A stretch of DNA of 43,612 nt, taken from positions 1 through 43,612 of the forward strand of contig CAYTPQ010000031.1 in NCBI GenBank assembly GCA_964439835.1. The letters are read 5' to 3'. Positions 7,967-16,555 of the stretch are shown in pieces. The position numbers and the translations under genes are program-made. This DNA is from JAGNLM01 sp964439835. GTDB taxonomy: Bacteria > Pseudomonadota > Gammaproteobacteria > JAABTG01. The notes under the pieces were generated by a model. It made no database searches. It had not been told where the DNA came from and saw only the letters and a program-made list of their open reading frames with translations. Every line of letters begins with the position of its first letter. The first letter of the stretch is position 1.

Positions 7967-9850
7967 TCAGCCCCCGCCGCTCAACTCCAGCAGCATCCGG
8001 TTCAGCCGGCCGACGAAGGCGGCGGGGTTCTCGAGTTGGCTGCCCTCGGCCAGCAGGGCCTGGTCGAACAGGATCTCGGCCCACTCGCCGAAGCGCTCGC
8101 CGCTCTCCCCTTCCAGGCGCTTCACCAGGGGGTGCGTGGGGTTCAGCTCCAGCACCGGCTTGGAGCCCGGCAGCTCCTGGCCGCTCGCCTTGAGCAGCCG
8201 CTCCAGGTGCCGGCCGGGGTCGTGCTCGCCCGCCACCAGGCAGGCCGGGGAGGTGGTCAGGCGCTGGCTCACCCGCACCTCCTTGACCCGATCCCCCAGC
8301 GCCGCCTTCACCCGCTCGGCGAGCGGCTTCAGGGACTCGGCCGCCGCCTCGGCCGCCTTCTTCGCCGACTCGTCCCGCAGCTTGCCCAGGTCGAGCGAGC
8401 CCTTGGCCACCGAGCGCAGGGGCTTGTCCTCGAAGTCGGTCAGGCTGTTGACCACCCACTCGTCGACCCCGTCGGTCATCAGCAGGACCTCGATCCCCTC
8501 CTGCTCGAAGACCTCCAGGTGCGGGCTGTGGCGGGCGGCGGCGTAGGAGTCCGCGGTGATGTAGTAGATCGCCTCCTGCCCCTCCTTCATCCGGCCGACA
8601 TAGTCGGCGAGCGAGACCGACGGCGTCTCGCCCTCGCCCCGGGTGGAGGCGAAGCGCAGCAGCCCGGCGATCCGGTCGCGGTTGCCGAAGTCCTCGACCA
8701 CCCCCTCCTTGAAGACCCGCCCGAACTCCTTCCAGAAGCTCGCGTACTTCTCGGGCTCGTCCTTCGCCAGGTGCTCCAGCAGGCCCAGCACCTTCTTCAC
8801 GGAGCCGGATCGGATCGACTCGATCTGCCGGTTCTGCTGCAGGATCTCGCGGGAGATGTTGAGCGGCAGGTCCTGGGCGTCGATCACCCCGCGCACGAAC
8901 CGCAGGTAGGGCGGCAACAGCTGCTCGGCGTCGTCCATGATGAAGACCCGGCGCACGTAGAGCTTCACCCCGTGGCGCTCGCGCCGGTCCCAGAGGTCGA
9001 ACGGCGCGTGCGAGGGAATATAAAGGAGTGAGGTGTACTCCAGCGCCCCCTCGACCCGGTTGTGGGTCCAGGCGAGCGGCTCGCCGAAGTCGTGGCTGAC
9101 GTGCCGGTAGAGCTCCTTGTACTGATCCTCGGTGACCTCGGCCTTCGGCCGGGCCCAGAGGGCGGTGCCCTGGTTGACCACCTCCCACTCCTCGGGCTTG
9201 CCCTCCTGCGGCATCCGGATGGGGAGCGCGATGTGGTCGGAGAACTTGCGCAGGATCCCGCGCAGGCGCCAGCCGTCCAGGAACTCGTCCTCCTCCGGGC
9301 GCAGGTGCAGCACCACCTCGGTGCCGCGCTCCGGGCGGTCGACGGTCTCGAGCGTGTACTCGCCCTCGCCGGCGGACTCCCAGCGCACCCCGTGCTCGGG
9401 GCCGAGGCCCGCCCGGCGGGTGGTGAGGGTCACCCGGTCGGCGACGATGAAGGCCGAGTAAAAGCCGACCCCGAACTGGCCGATCAGCTGGCTGTCCTTG
9501 GCCTGGTCGCCGGTCAGGCTCTGGAAGAAGGCGCGGGTGCCGGAGCGGGCGATGGTGCCGATGTGGTCCACCACTTCTTGGCGACTCATGCCGATGCCGT
9601 TGTCGCGGACCGTGACGGTGCGGGCGGCCTTGTCGAAGGACACCCAGATCTGCAGCTCGCCCTGGCCCTCGTAGAGGGCGTCGTCGGTGAGCGCCTCGAA
9701 GCGCAGCTTGTCCGCCGCGTCGGAGGCGTTGGAGACCAGCTCCCGCAGGAACACCTCCTTGTTGCTGTAGAGGGAGTGGATTACCAGGTCCAGTAGCTGC
9801 CGGACCTCGGTCTGGAAGCCGAGGGTCTCCTTGTGGGCTTCGACGTTCAT
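7967..9850 (-). CDS. htpG: Molecular chaperone HtpG (bacterial Hsp90)
   Basis: Cytoplasmic ATP-dependent dimeric chaperone of the Hsp90 family. The 627-aa product matches E. coli HtpG (624 aa). It has the GHKL nucleotide-binding motifs ELVSNASDAADKLR (38-50), DNGIGM (83-88) and GQFGVGFYSAF (124-134), followed by the middle and C-terminal dimerisation domains. The start is the ATG at 9850 because homologues begin just before KETLGFQTEV. A GGAGGAC ribosome binding site (about 9861-9867) supports it. The open frame runs further upstream only because of GC content. A good sigma32-type promoter lies at 9890-9917. Divergent from mutS. Confidence 0.98.
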   Translation of the reverse strand: MNVEAHKETLGFQTEVRQLLDLVIHSLYSNKEVFLRELVSNASDAADKLRFEALTDDALYEGQGELQIWVSFDKAARTVTVRDNGIGMSRQEVVDHIGTIARSGTRAFFQSLTGDQAKDSQLIGQFGVGFYSAFIVADRVTLTTRRAGLGPEHGVRWESAGEGEYTLETVDRPERGTEVVLHLRPEEDEFLDGWRLRGILRKFSDHIALPIRMPQEGKPEEWEVVNQGTALWARPKAEVTEDQYKELYRHVSHDFGEPLAWTHNRVEGALEYTSLLYIPSHAPFDLWDRRERHGVKLYVRRVFIMDDAEQLLPPYLRFVRGVIDAQDLPLNISREILQQNRQIESIRSGSVKKVLGLLEHLAKDEPEKYASFWKEFGRVFKEGVVEDFGNRDRIAGLLRFASTRGEGETPSVSLADYVGRMKEGQEAIYYITADSYAAARHSPHLEVFEQEGIEVLLMTDGVDEWVVNSLTDFEDKPLRSVAKGSLDLGKLRDESAKKAAEAAAESLKPLAERVKAALGDRVKEVRVSQRLTTSPACLVAGEHDPGRHLERLLKASGQELPGSKPVLELNPTHPLVKRLEGESGERFGEWAEILFDQALLAEGSQLENPAAFVGRLNRMLLELSGGG

Positions 9851-9889
9851 GGGCGTGCCTGTCCTCCGGGGCTCGATGCGCACCGGGGG

Positions 9890-9917
9890 AAGTGGGGCGC
9901 CCGCGGCGCTTTTCAAG
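9890..9917 (-). promoter_or_regulatory. Heat-shock (sigma32-type) promoter of htpG
   Basis: On the minus strand CTTGAAA (9917-9911), a 13-bp spacer and CCCCACTT (9897-9890) closely match the sigma32 consensus CTTGAAA-N(11-16)-CCCCATnT. The implied start is about 33 nt upstream of the htpG ATG, leaving room for its ribosome binding site. htpG is a classical sigma32 target. Confidence 0.75.
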
Positions 9918-9983
9918 CCCGCCCGGACAGGGTGCTCTCGACACCCGCCTGGGCGGGGCGCGGACGCCCCGCGCGCGAGGCCG

Positions 9984-10193
9984 CCTCCGGTAGACTTCGC
10001 CCCATGTCCAGCACCCCCGAGGACCTCTCCCGCCACACNNNNNNNNNNNNNNNNNNNNNNNNNNNNNNNNNNNNNNNNNNNNNNNNNNNNNNNNNNNNNN
10101 NNNNNNNNNNNNNNNNNNNNNNNNNNNNNNNNNNNNNNCCTCCGGTAGACTTCGCCCCATGTCCAGCACCCCCGAGGACCTCTCCCGCCACAC
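9984..10193. other. Scaffold gap with identical 55-bp flanks
   Basis: One hundred Ns (10039-10138) are flanked by an exact 55-bp direct repeat, 9984-10038 and 10139-10193, covering the start of mutS. This is what an unmerged overlap of two contigs looks like; 55 is a common assembler k-mer. The gap is probably not real, and collapsing it would put the mutS ATG about 153 bp from the htpG start. In the joined sequence TAGACT (9991-9996) sits only 7 bp before the mutS ATG, hinting at a leaderless mutS message. Confidence 0.9.
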
Positions 10194-12720
10194 CCCGGTG
10201 ATGCAGCAGTACCTGCGGGTCAAGGCCGAGCACCCGGACTGCCTGCTGTTCTACCGGATGGGGGACTTCTACGAGCTGTTCTTCGACGACGCCCGGCGGG
10301 CCGCGGCGCTGCTCGACATCGCGCTGACCCGGCGCGGGCAGACCGCCGGCGAGCCGATCCCGATGGCCGGGGTGCCGGTGCACGCGGTCGAGGGCTACCT
10401 GGCCCGGCTCCTGCGCAAGGGCGAGTCGGTGGCGATCTGCGAGCAGGTGGGCGAGGCCCCCGGCCGCGGCCCGATGGAGCGGCGGGTGGTGCGGGTGGTG
10501 ACACCGGGCACGGTCACCGACGAGGCCCTGCTGGAGGAGCGACGCGACAACCTGCTGGTGGCCGCCCACGCCCGGGAGGGGCGCTGGGGCGTCGCGGCGC
10601 TCGACCTGGCGAGCGGGCGCTTCACGGTGGTCGAGGTCGAGAGCCCGGAGGCCCTGGCGGCGGAGCTGGCCCGCCTCCAGCCGGCTGAGCTGCTGGTGCC
10701 GGAGACCGGCCCTTCGCCGGCCACCGCCCCGGGTACCGCCATGCGCCGCCGGCCGCCCTGGCACTTCGACCCCGAGGCCGCCGCGCGCCTGCTGGCGGAG
10801 CACTTCGGCACCCGCGACCTGTCCGGTTTCGGCTGCGCCGGGCTCCCGGCGGCGGTCGGGGCGGCGGGCAGCCTGCTCGTCTACGCCCGCGAGACCCAGC
10901 GCTCCGCCCTGCCCCACGTGCGCGGCCTGCGGGTCGAGCGCCGGGAGGACAGCCTGGTGGTCGACGCCGTCGCCCGGCGCAACCTGGAGGTGGAGGTCAA
11001 CCTGTCCGGTGGCCGGGAGAACACCCTGCTGCAGGTGCTGGACGACACCCGCACGCCCATGGGCGCGCGCCTGCTGCGGCGCTGGCTGGCCCGGCCGCTG
11101 CGGGACCGGGCCGCGCTCCGGGCCCGCCAGCAGGCGATCGAGACCCTGCTCGGGGACCGGCGCTGGGAGGACCTGGCGCCGACGCTGCGCGCCGTCGGCG
11201 ACCTGGAGCGGGTCCTGGCCCGGGTCGCCCTGCGCTCGGCCCGGCCCCGGGACCTGGTCCAGCTCCGCCAGGCCCTGGCGGTCCTGCCCGATCTGCGCGC
11301 CGCCCTCGCGGCCCCCGGAGACCCACGGCTCGACGCCCTGGCCGAGGCGGTCCGCCCGTTCCCGGAGTTGCGGGCGCGCCTGGAGGGGGCCCTGGTGGAG
11401 GCCCCGCCGCCCCTCGTCCGCGACGGCGGGGTGATTGCCGATGGCTACGACGCCGAGCTCGACGAGCTGCGCGCGCTGGACCGGGACACGGGCCAGGCCC
11501 TGGCGGACTTCGAGACCCGGGAGCGGGCCCGCAGCGGGATCCCGGGACTGCGGGTCGGCTACAACCGGGTCTCCGGCTTCTACATCGAGCTGACCCGCGC
11601 GCAGGCCGCGAACGCCCCCGCCGACTACGTCCGCCGCCAGACCCTGAAGGGCGTCGAGCGCTACGTGACCCCGGAGCTGAAGGCCTTCGAGGACCGGGTC
11701 CTGAGCGCCCGGGAGCGGGCGCTGGCCCGGGAGCGGGCCCTCTACGCCGAGCTGCTGGAGGCGGCGGCCGCCGACCTGGCGGCGCTCCAGGCCTGCGCCG
11801 AGGCGGTGGCCGAGGCCGACGTCCTCGCCAACCTGGCGGGCCGGGCGGACGCGCTCAACCTCGCCCGGCCCGAGCTGACCGAGGAGCCCGGGGTCCGGAT
11901 CGCGGCGGGCCGCCACCCGGTCGTGGAGCAGTGCATCGACGAGCCCTTCGTGCCGAACGACCTGGAGCTCGGGCCCGAGCGCCGGATGCTGGTGGTCACC
12001 GGCCCCAACATGGGCGGCAAGTCGACCTACATGCGCCAGGCGGCGCTGATCGTGCTGCTGGCCCACACCGGCAGCTTCGTGCCCGCCGAGCGCGCCGTGA
12101 TCGGCCCGGTCGACCGGATCTTCACCCGCATCGGCGCGGCCGACGACCTGGCCGGCGGGCGCTCGACCTTCATGGTCGAGATGACCGAGGTCGCCAACAT
12201 CCTGCACAACGCGACCCGCGAGAGCCTGGTGCTGGTGGACGAGGTTGGCCGCGGGACCAGCACCTTCGACGGACTGGCGCTGGCCTGGGCCTGCGCCGAG
12301 CACCTGGCGCGCGAGGTCGGCGCCTACACGCTCTTCGCCACCCACTTCTTCGAGCTGACCGCCCTGGCCGAGGCCCTGGAGGGCGTCGCCAACGTCCACC
12401 TGGACGCGGTCGAGCACGGCGAGCGGATTGTCTTCATGCACGCGGTCAAGGAGGGCCCGGCGAGCCAGAGCTACGGCCTGCAGGTGGCAGGGCTCGCGGG
12501 CGTCCCGGCCGCGGTGGTCGCCCGCGCCAGGAGCCGGCTCGCCGAGCTGGAGTCCCGGCCGCTGCCGGCCGACCGCCCCCGCCGTCAGCTCGACCTCTTC
12601 GCCACCGGCAGCCCCGCCCCGGCCCTGGACGCCTTGCGCCGCCTCGACCCCGACCGCCTCACCCCCCGCCAGGCCCTGGACGCCCTGTACCGGCTGCGGG
12701 AGCTGGCGGGGAGGGACTGA
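10159..12720 (+). CDS. mutS: DNA mismatch repair protein MutS
   Basis: MutS recognises base mismatches and starts MutL-dependent repair. The 853-aa product equals E. coli MutS in length. It shows the mismatch-reading loop GDFYELF with its Phe-x-Glu, the connector, lever and clamp domains, Walker A GPNMGGKST (from residue 615), and Walker B with signature LVLVDEVGRGTSTFDG. The C-terminal PADRPRRQLDLF segment fits the region before the tetramerisation and beta-clamp-binding tail. ATG at 10159. A second copy of the first 35 bases lies before the gap as an assembly duplicate. No ribosome binding site is visible. The 3' end overlaps the convergent membrane-protein gene by 62 bp. Confidence 0.98.
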   Translation: MSSTPEDLSRHTPVMQQYLRVKAEHPDCLLFYRMGDFYELFFDDARRAAALLDIALTRRGQTAGEPIPMAGVPVHAVEGYLARLLRKGESVAICEQVGEAPGRGPMERRVVRVVTPGTVTDEALLEERRDNLLVAAHAREGRWGVAALDLASGRFTVVEVESPEALAAELARLQPAELLVPETGPSPATAPGTAMRRRPPWHFDPEAAARLLAEHFGTRDLSGFGCAGLPAAVGAAGSLLVYARETQRSALPHVRGLRVERREDSLVVDAVARRNLEVEVNLSGGRENTLLQVLDDTRTPMGARLLRRWLARPLRDRAALRARQQAIETLLGDRRWEDLAPTLRAVGDLERVLARVALRSARPRDLVQLRQALAVLPDLRAALAAPGDPRLDALAEAVRPFPELRARLEGALVEAPPPLVRDGGVIADGYDAELDELRALDRDTGQALADFETRERARSGIPGLRVGYNRVSGFYIELTRAQAANAPADYVRRQTLKGVERYVTPELKAFEDRVLSARERALARERALYAELLEAAAADLAALQACAEAVAEADVLANLAGRADALNLARPELTEEPGVRIAAGRHPVVEQCIDEPFVPNDLELGPERRMLVVTGPNMGGKSTYMRQAALIVLLAHTGSFVPAERAVIGPVDRIFTRIGAADDLAGGRSTFMVEMTEVANILHNATRESLVLVDEVGRGTSTFDGLALAWACAEHLAREVGAYTLFATHFFELTALAEALEGVANVHLDAVEHGERIVFMHAVKEGPASQSYGLQVAGLAGVPAAVVARARSRLAELESRPLPADRPRRQLDLFATGSPAPALDALRRLDPDRLTPRQALDALYRLRELAGRD

Positions 12721-13159
12721 CCGGCCGCCGGAGCCGGAAGAAGACGTACGGCGCGACGGCGATCCAGAGCAGTAAGAGCACCCAGACCCGCCCCCGAGAG
12801 AGGTCATAGTTCGCGAGGAGGGCGGACCAGGAGTGCCCGCCCACGTAGTGGAAGAAGAGGAACTCGAAGGCCACGGTGAGACCGAGCCACAGCAGGCCGA
12901 CGCCGAGCGCGTGCCGGGCCGAGGCCGGCGGGTAGAGACGGACGAACCCTGCGGCGACGGCGCCCAGGAGCAGGATGGCCGTCGCCGTCGACAGCTGGTG
13001 CGCCTGCAGCTCGGTCAGGTGTCGTCCGTAGGTCAGGTCGCGCGCCACGCCGTTGCCGACGGCGACCAGCAGCATGACGAGCCAGGCCACCAGGGCGCGC
13101 GCGAGGCTCGCACCGTTCGCGGATCGCTTCCTGCCAGAGGGTCGCTGGACGCGGGACAC
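12659..13159 (-). CDS. Small four-helix integral membrane protein
   Basis: Unnamed membrane protein of about 166 aa. Four hydrophobic helices are visible (ALVAWLVMLLVAVG, ATAILLLGAVAAGFV, LGVGLLWLGLTVAFEFLFF, VWVLLLLWIAVAPYVFF). A conserved-looking motif, FHYVGGHSWSALLANYDLSRGR, sits between the last two and resembles uncharacterised membrane proteins I have seen in proteobacteria; I cannot assign a function. Start: GTG at 13159, preceded by a GGGGGTAGG ribosome binding site. The frame stays open for 98 more codons upstream, but that part is Arg/Pro-rich shadow sequence. The C-terminal 20 residues are antisense to the 3' end of mutS. The 240 bp up to phoD contain short GC-rich inverted repeats only. 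Confidence 0.65.
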   Translation of the reverse strand: MSRVQRPSGRKRSANGASLARALVAWLVMLLVAVGNGVARDLTYGRHLTELQAHQLSTATAILLLGAVAAGFVRLYPPASARHALGVGLLWLGLTVAFEFLFFHYVGGHSWSALLANYDLSRGRVWVLLLLWIAVAPYVFFRLRRPVSPSPPAPAAGTGRPGPGGG

Positions 13160-13403
13160 CGGACCTACCCCCAGGACGCCGGAACGAGGGGTTCCTGTCG
13201 TGGGCGTGGGTGGTGGTGCCCCCCACCGCCATGGGCGCCGGAACGAAGGTACCGCCGTCCGCGGCCGGCCGACAAGCAAGGCCGGTCGCGGGCACGTCGC
13301 CGGGCGGCCTGGCCTGGACGCTCGCGCCGTCGCGCGGTGAACCGCAGGCTCCCGCTGATGGTCGGACGGTAGGGAACGGTCCGCCCGGAGCGAGGTGTCA
13401 GCC

Positions 13404-14957
13404 ATGCCCACCCGCCGCCACTTCCTGCGGGGCCTGCTCGCCCTGGGCACCACCGCCGTGGGGGTGGCGCCGGTCCGGGGCCAGCCGCGGTTCGCGAGTG
13501 ACCCCTTCCGTCTCGGCGTCGCGTCGGGCTATCCCTCGCCGGGGGGTGTCGTGCTGTGGACCCGGCTGGTCGTCGACCCGCGGGCAGCGGACGGCGCGCT
13601 CGACCCGGTGAGCCTCCCGGTCCGCTGGGAGGTCGCCCGGGACGAGGCGATGCGGGAGGTGGTCCGCGCCGGCACGGCGGAGGCGGCGCCCGACTGGGCG
13701 CACGCGGTGCACGTATCGGTGACCGGGCTGGACCCCGACCGCTGGTACTGGTACCGCTTCACCGCGGGCGACGCGGTGAGTCCGCTCGGGCGTACCCGCA
13801 CGGCGCCGGAGGCCGGGAGCCTGCCGGCGTCGCTGCGCCTCGCCTTCGCCTCCTGCCAGCACTACGAGCACGGCTTCTACGGCGCGTGGCGCCACGCCGC
13901 GGCCGACGCCCCCGACCTGATCGCGTTCCTCGGCGACTACATCTACGAGTACGGCGCCGGCAAGAACCCGGTGCGCAGCCACGGCGCGGGCGAGACCTAC
14001 ACCCTCGACGACTACCGGCTGCGCTACGCCCTCTACCGCAGCGACCCCGACCTGGCGGCCGCCCACGCGGCCTGCCCCTGGATCCTCACCTGGGACGACC
14101 ACGAGGTCGACAACGACTACGCCGCCGACCGGCCGGAGGACGGCATGCCGCGGGAGGCCTTCCTGGCGCGCCGCGCGGCCGCCTACCGGGCCTACTACGA
14201 GCACCTGCCGCTGCCGGCCACGATGCGGCCCGACGGCCCCAACATGCGGATCCACACGACGCTCGACTGGGGCCGGCTCGCGCGCTTCGCGATCCTCGAC
14301 GACCGCCAGTACCGCTCGCCCCAGGCCTGTCCTCGGGAGGGCCGGACCGGCGGCTCCAACACCCTCGACGTCGAGACCTGCGCCGCGCTGCACGACCCGC
14401 GGCGGACGATCCTCGGCGACGACCAGGAACGCTGGCTCGAGGCCGTGCTCGCGGCCTCGCCGGCCCGCTGGAACGTCCTCGCCCAGCAGACCCCGCTGGC
14501 CCGCTTCGACCAGCAGCCCGGCCCGGGGCGGCGCGCCTGGACCGACGGCTGGGACGGCTACCCGGCCGCACGCCAGCGTCTGCTCGACTTCCTCGCCGAG
14601 CGGCGGATCGCGAACCCGGTGACGATGGGCGGCGACGTACACGCCTTCCTCGCGTCCGACCTGAAGCGGGACTTCGAGGATCCGGACTCGCCCGTGGTGG
14701 CGAGCGAGCTGGTCACCACCTCCATCACCTCCCGCGCCTGGCCGCAGGAGGTCTTCGCCCGCTTCCTGCCCGACAACCCCCACATCCGCTTCGGCAACAC
14801 CGCCCACCGCGGCTACGTGCGGGTCGAGCTGACACCCCGGCGCCTGGGCGCCGACCTCCGCGCCATGGAGACGGTCCTCACCCCTGAAGCCCCCTCCCAC
14901 ACGCTGGCCCGCTTCGTGATCGAGGACGGGAAGCCGGGACCGCGGGCCGAAGGCTGA
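13404..14957 (+). CDS. phoD: Alkaline phosphatase D (PhoD family), Tat-exported
   Basis: Periplasmic phosphomonoesterase/phosphodiesterase that releases phosphate from organic esters. The 517-aa product starts with a twin-arginine signal, TRRHFLRGLLALG, ending near VRGQ. A PhoD-like N-terminal domain follows, and then the metallophosphatase domain with SCQ, GDYIYEYG (about 177), WDDHEVDNDY (about 229) and GGDVHAF (about 409), which are the iron and calcium ligands of the family. The ATG at 13404 is preferred over the GTG at 13395 because GAGG (13392-13395) then has correct spacing. Its position beside Pho-controlled lipid genes fits phosphate starvation. I could not find a convincing Pho box of its own. 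Confidence 0.93.
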   Translation: MPTRRHFLRGLLALGTTAVGVAPVRGQPRFASDPFRLGVASGYPSPGGVVLWTRLVVDPRAADGALDPVSLPVRWEVARDEAMREVVRAGTAEAAPDWAHAVHVSVTGLDPDRWYWYRFTAGDAVSPLGRTRTAPEAGSLPASLRLAFASCQHYEHGFYGAWRHAAADAPDLIAFLGDYIYEYGAGKNPVRSHGAGETYTLDDYRLRYALYRSDPDLAAAHAACPWILTWDDHEVDNDYAADRPEDGMPREAFLARRAAAYRAYYEHLPLPATMRPDGPNMRIHTTLDWGRLARFAILDDRQYRSPQACPREGRTGGSNTLDVETCAALHDPRRTILGDDQERWLEAVLAASPARWNVLAQQTPLARFDQQPGPGRRAWTDGWDGYPAARQRLLDFLAERRIANPVTMGGDVHAFLASDLKRDFEDPDSPVVASELVTTSITSRAWPQEVFARFLPDNPHIRFGNTAHRGYVRVELTPRRLGADLRAMETVLTPEAPSHTLARFVIEDGKPGPRAEG

Positions 14958-15088
14958 GCCTTCCCGGGGACAGTCCCTGCGCCGCACCGCATGCAGGCCA
15001 CTGGGAACCCCGCGGCGGGTCCTGACGCGGTGGCGGCACGCGCCGCCCCTCCCTCCACCGGAGGGCGTGGACCGCGTCCGCCGTGCAG

Positions 15089-15122
15089 CGGTCACGTGAC
15101 TGTCACGCGCCGGCCCGATACT
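15089..15122 (+). promoter_or_regulatory. Pho box and -10 of the glycosyltransferase gene
   Basis: CGGTCAC-GTGA-CTGTCAC (15089-15106) matches the PhoB box (two CTGTCAT-like 7-mers, 11-bp step). Exactly 10 bp later comes GATACT (15117-15122) as -10, with no -35, the standard layout of PhoB-activated promoters. The expected start is about 15129, directly at the ATG at 15131, suggesting a leaderless message. The rest of 14958-15088 shows nothing distinctive. Confidence 0.8.
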
Positions 15123-15130
15123 CCCCGCCG

Positions 15131-16312
15131 ATGGGGTCGGCCGCCAACAGGGAAGGAGCGAGGCTCCGGATTTCCGTCGTAACCGAGACCTATCCGCCCG
15201 AGGTCAACGGGGTTGCCCGAACGGTCGCGGCGCTGGCCGGACAGCTCCGGCAACGGGGACACGAGATCCAGGTCGTGCGACCGCGCCAGGGCCCCCGGGA
15301 CCGGCCGGCCGACGGCCCGGGCCTCGACGAGGTCCTGGCGTCGGGCCTGCCCCTGCCGCGATTCCCCGACCTGCGGCTGGGCCTGCCGGCGGGGCGCCCG
15401 CTTCGGGCCCGCTGGGGCTTGCGCCGCCCGGACGTGGTCCACGTCGTCACCGAGGGGCCGCTCGGCTGGTCGGCGGTACGTGCCGCCCGCGCCCTCGGCA
15501 TCCCGGTGAGCTCGGGCTTCCACACCAATTTCCAAACCTACAGCCGGCACTACGGCCTGCGGTTCCTCGCGAGCGGCGTCGGGCACTACCTGCGGCGCCT
15601 GCACAACCGGGCGGACTGCACGGTGGTGCCGACCGAAGAGACCCGGGAGCGCCTGGCGGCCGAGGGCTACGAACGGCTCGCGGTGGTCGGGCGTGGGATT
15701 GACGCCGACGTCTTCCGTCCGGGCCGCCGCAGCACCGAGCTGCGCCGGACCTGGGGCTGCGTCGACCACGAGCCCGTGGTCGCTTACGTGGGGCGCCTGG
15801 CCCCCGAGAAGAACCTCTCCCTGTTCTTCGAGGCCGCCCGGGAGGTGCGACAGGCCGACCCGCGCACCCGGGTGGTGCTGGTCGGCGACGGCCCGGACGC
15901 CGCGGCGCTCCGGGCGAGCCACCCGGAGACGGTGTTCTGCGGGGCCCGGAACGGCACCGAGCTCGCCGAGCACTACGCCTCGGCCGATCTGTTCCCCTTC
16001 CCGAGCCTGACGGAGACCTTCGGCAACGTGGTCACCGAGGCCCTCGCCAGCGGCCTGGCGGTGGTCGCCTTCGACTACGCCGCCGCCCGCCAGTACGTCC
16101 ACGACGGCGTCAACGGCCTGCTCGCCCCGGTCGGCGACCGGGCCGCGTTCCTGGCCCGCACCGCCCGCCTGGCCCGGGACCCCGACCTCCGCGCACGGGT
16201 GCGGGCGGGCGCCGCCGCGGTGACCCGCGAGCTGACCTGGGATCGGGCCGGCGCGCAACTCGAGGCCGTCCTCCTCGCCTTCGCGCACTTCAATGGGGTC
16301 AGACACGATTGA
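15131..16312 (+). CDS. GT4 glycosyltransferase, probable diacylglycerol glycosyltransferase (Agt-like)
   Basis: Predicted to transfer a sugar from a nucleotide donor to diacylglycerol, making glycolipids that replace phospholipids. The 393-aa GT-B protein has the N-terminal acceptor domain starting RISVVTETYPPEVNGVART, a SGFHTNFQTYSRHYG motif, the hinge segment VAYVGRLAPEKNLS and the donor motif E-x7-E in SLTETFGNVVTEA. It is related to MgtA-type mannosyltransferases, and sugar and acceptor cannot be read from sequence. Context (its own Pho box, then btaA, btaB and the phospholipase C plcP) points to lipid remodelling. ATG at 15131 is the first in-frame start after the promoter. No ribosome binding site is visible. 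The last seven residues (FNGVRHD) come from the arm of a repeat, so the original 3' end was altered. Confidence 0.8.
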   Translation: MGSAANREGARLRISVVTETYPPEVNGVARTVAALAGQLRQRGHEIQVVRPRQGPRDRPADGPGLDEVLASGLPLPRFPDLRLGLPAGRPLRARWGLRRPDVVHVVTEGPLGWSAVRAARALGIPVSSGFHTNFQTYSRHYGLRFLASGVGHYLRRLHNRADCTVVPTEETRERLAAEGYERLAVVGRGIDADVFRPGRRSTELRRTWGCVDHEPVVAYVGRLAPEKNLSLFFEAAREVRQADPRTRVVLVGDGPDAAALRASHPETVFCGARNGTELAEHYASADLFPFPSLTETFGNVVTEALASGLAVVAFDYAAARQYVHDGVNGLLAPVGDRAAFLARTARLARDPDLRARVRAGAAAVTRELTWDRAGAQLEAVLLAFAHFNGVRHD

Positions 16313-16368
16313 TCCGGTTGATCGCAGGGATCAATCGTGTCTGATCAATCGTGTCTGACCCCATTGAA
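16289..16368. repeat. 26-bp perfect inverted repeat with internal 14-bp tandem
   Basis: Left arm 16289-16314 and right arm 16343-16368 are perfect reverse complements containing CAATGGGGTCAGACACG. A 14-bp unit is also tandemly repeated (16329-16342, 16343-16356). This type of GTGTCTGACCCCATTG sequence resembles repeats often found near REP-associated transposases. The folded RNA would be a strong barrier between the glycosyltransferase and btaA and may terminate transcription. A degenerate relative lies at 21233-21270. Confidence 0.75.
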
Positions 16369-16469
16369 ACCCGTGTCGGTCCGGCGCCATCGGCGCGAAG
16401 AATCGGCGCGGGGCGCGCCTGCCACCGGCGCGCGCCATCGGGCAATGGACTCGGCCCCGTGAAACAGAG

Positions 16470-16514
16470 CTGACACCGGGGCGTAACGCGCGTGTCACCC
16501 GGCTCCGTTACGAT
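16470..16514 (+). promoter_or_regulatory. Triple Pho box and -10 of btaA
   Basis: Three PhoB-like 7-mers, CTGACAC (16470), GCGTAAC (16481) and GTGTCAC (16492), are spaced exactly 11 bp apart. They are followed after 10 bp by TACGAT (16509-16514). The predicted start lies near 16521, about 35 nt before the btaA ATG. The outer two 7-mers fit well and the middle one is weaker. Confidence 0.75.
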
Positions 16515-16555
16515 CTTGGGGCAACACCGGTAAGGGATCGGTAATCAACGCCTCC

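Noticed and set aside
9913..12807. Long minus-strand frame across mutS
   Set aside because: Antisense to mutS, passes through the N gap, low-complexity composition.
13250..13403. Pho box for phoD
   Set aside because: I searched for paired CTGTCAT-like 7-mers with a -10 at 10-11 bp and found none of the quality of the five other Pho boxes.
13398..15095. Minus-strand 565-codon frame opposite phoD
   Set aside because: Shadow of phoD; no motifs.
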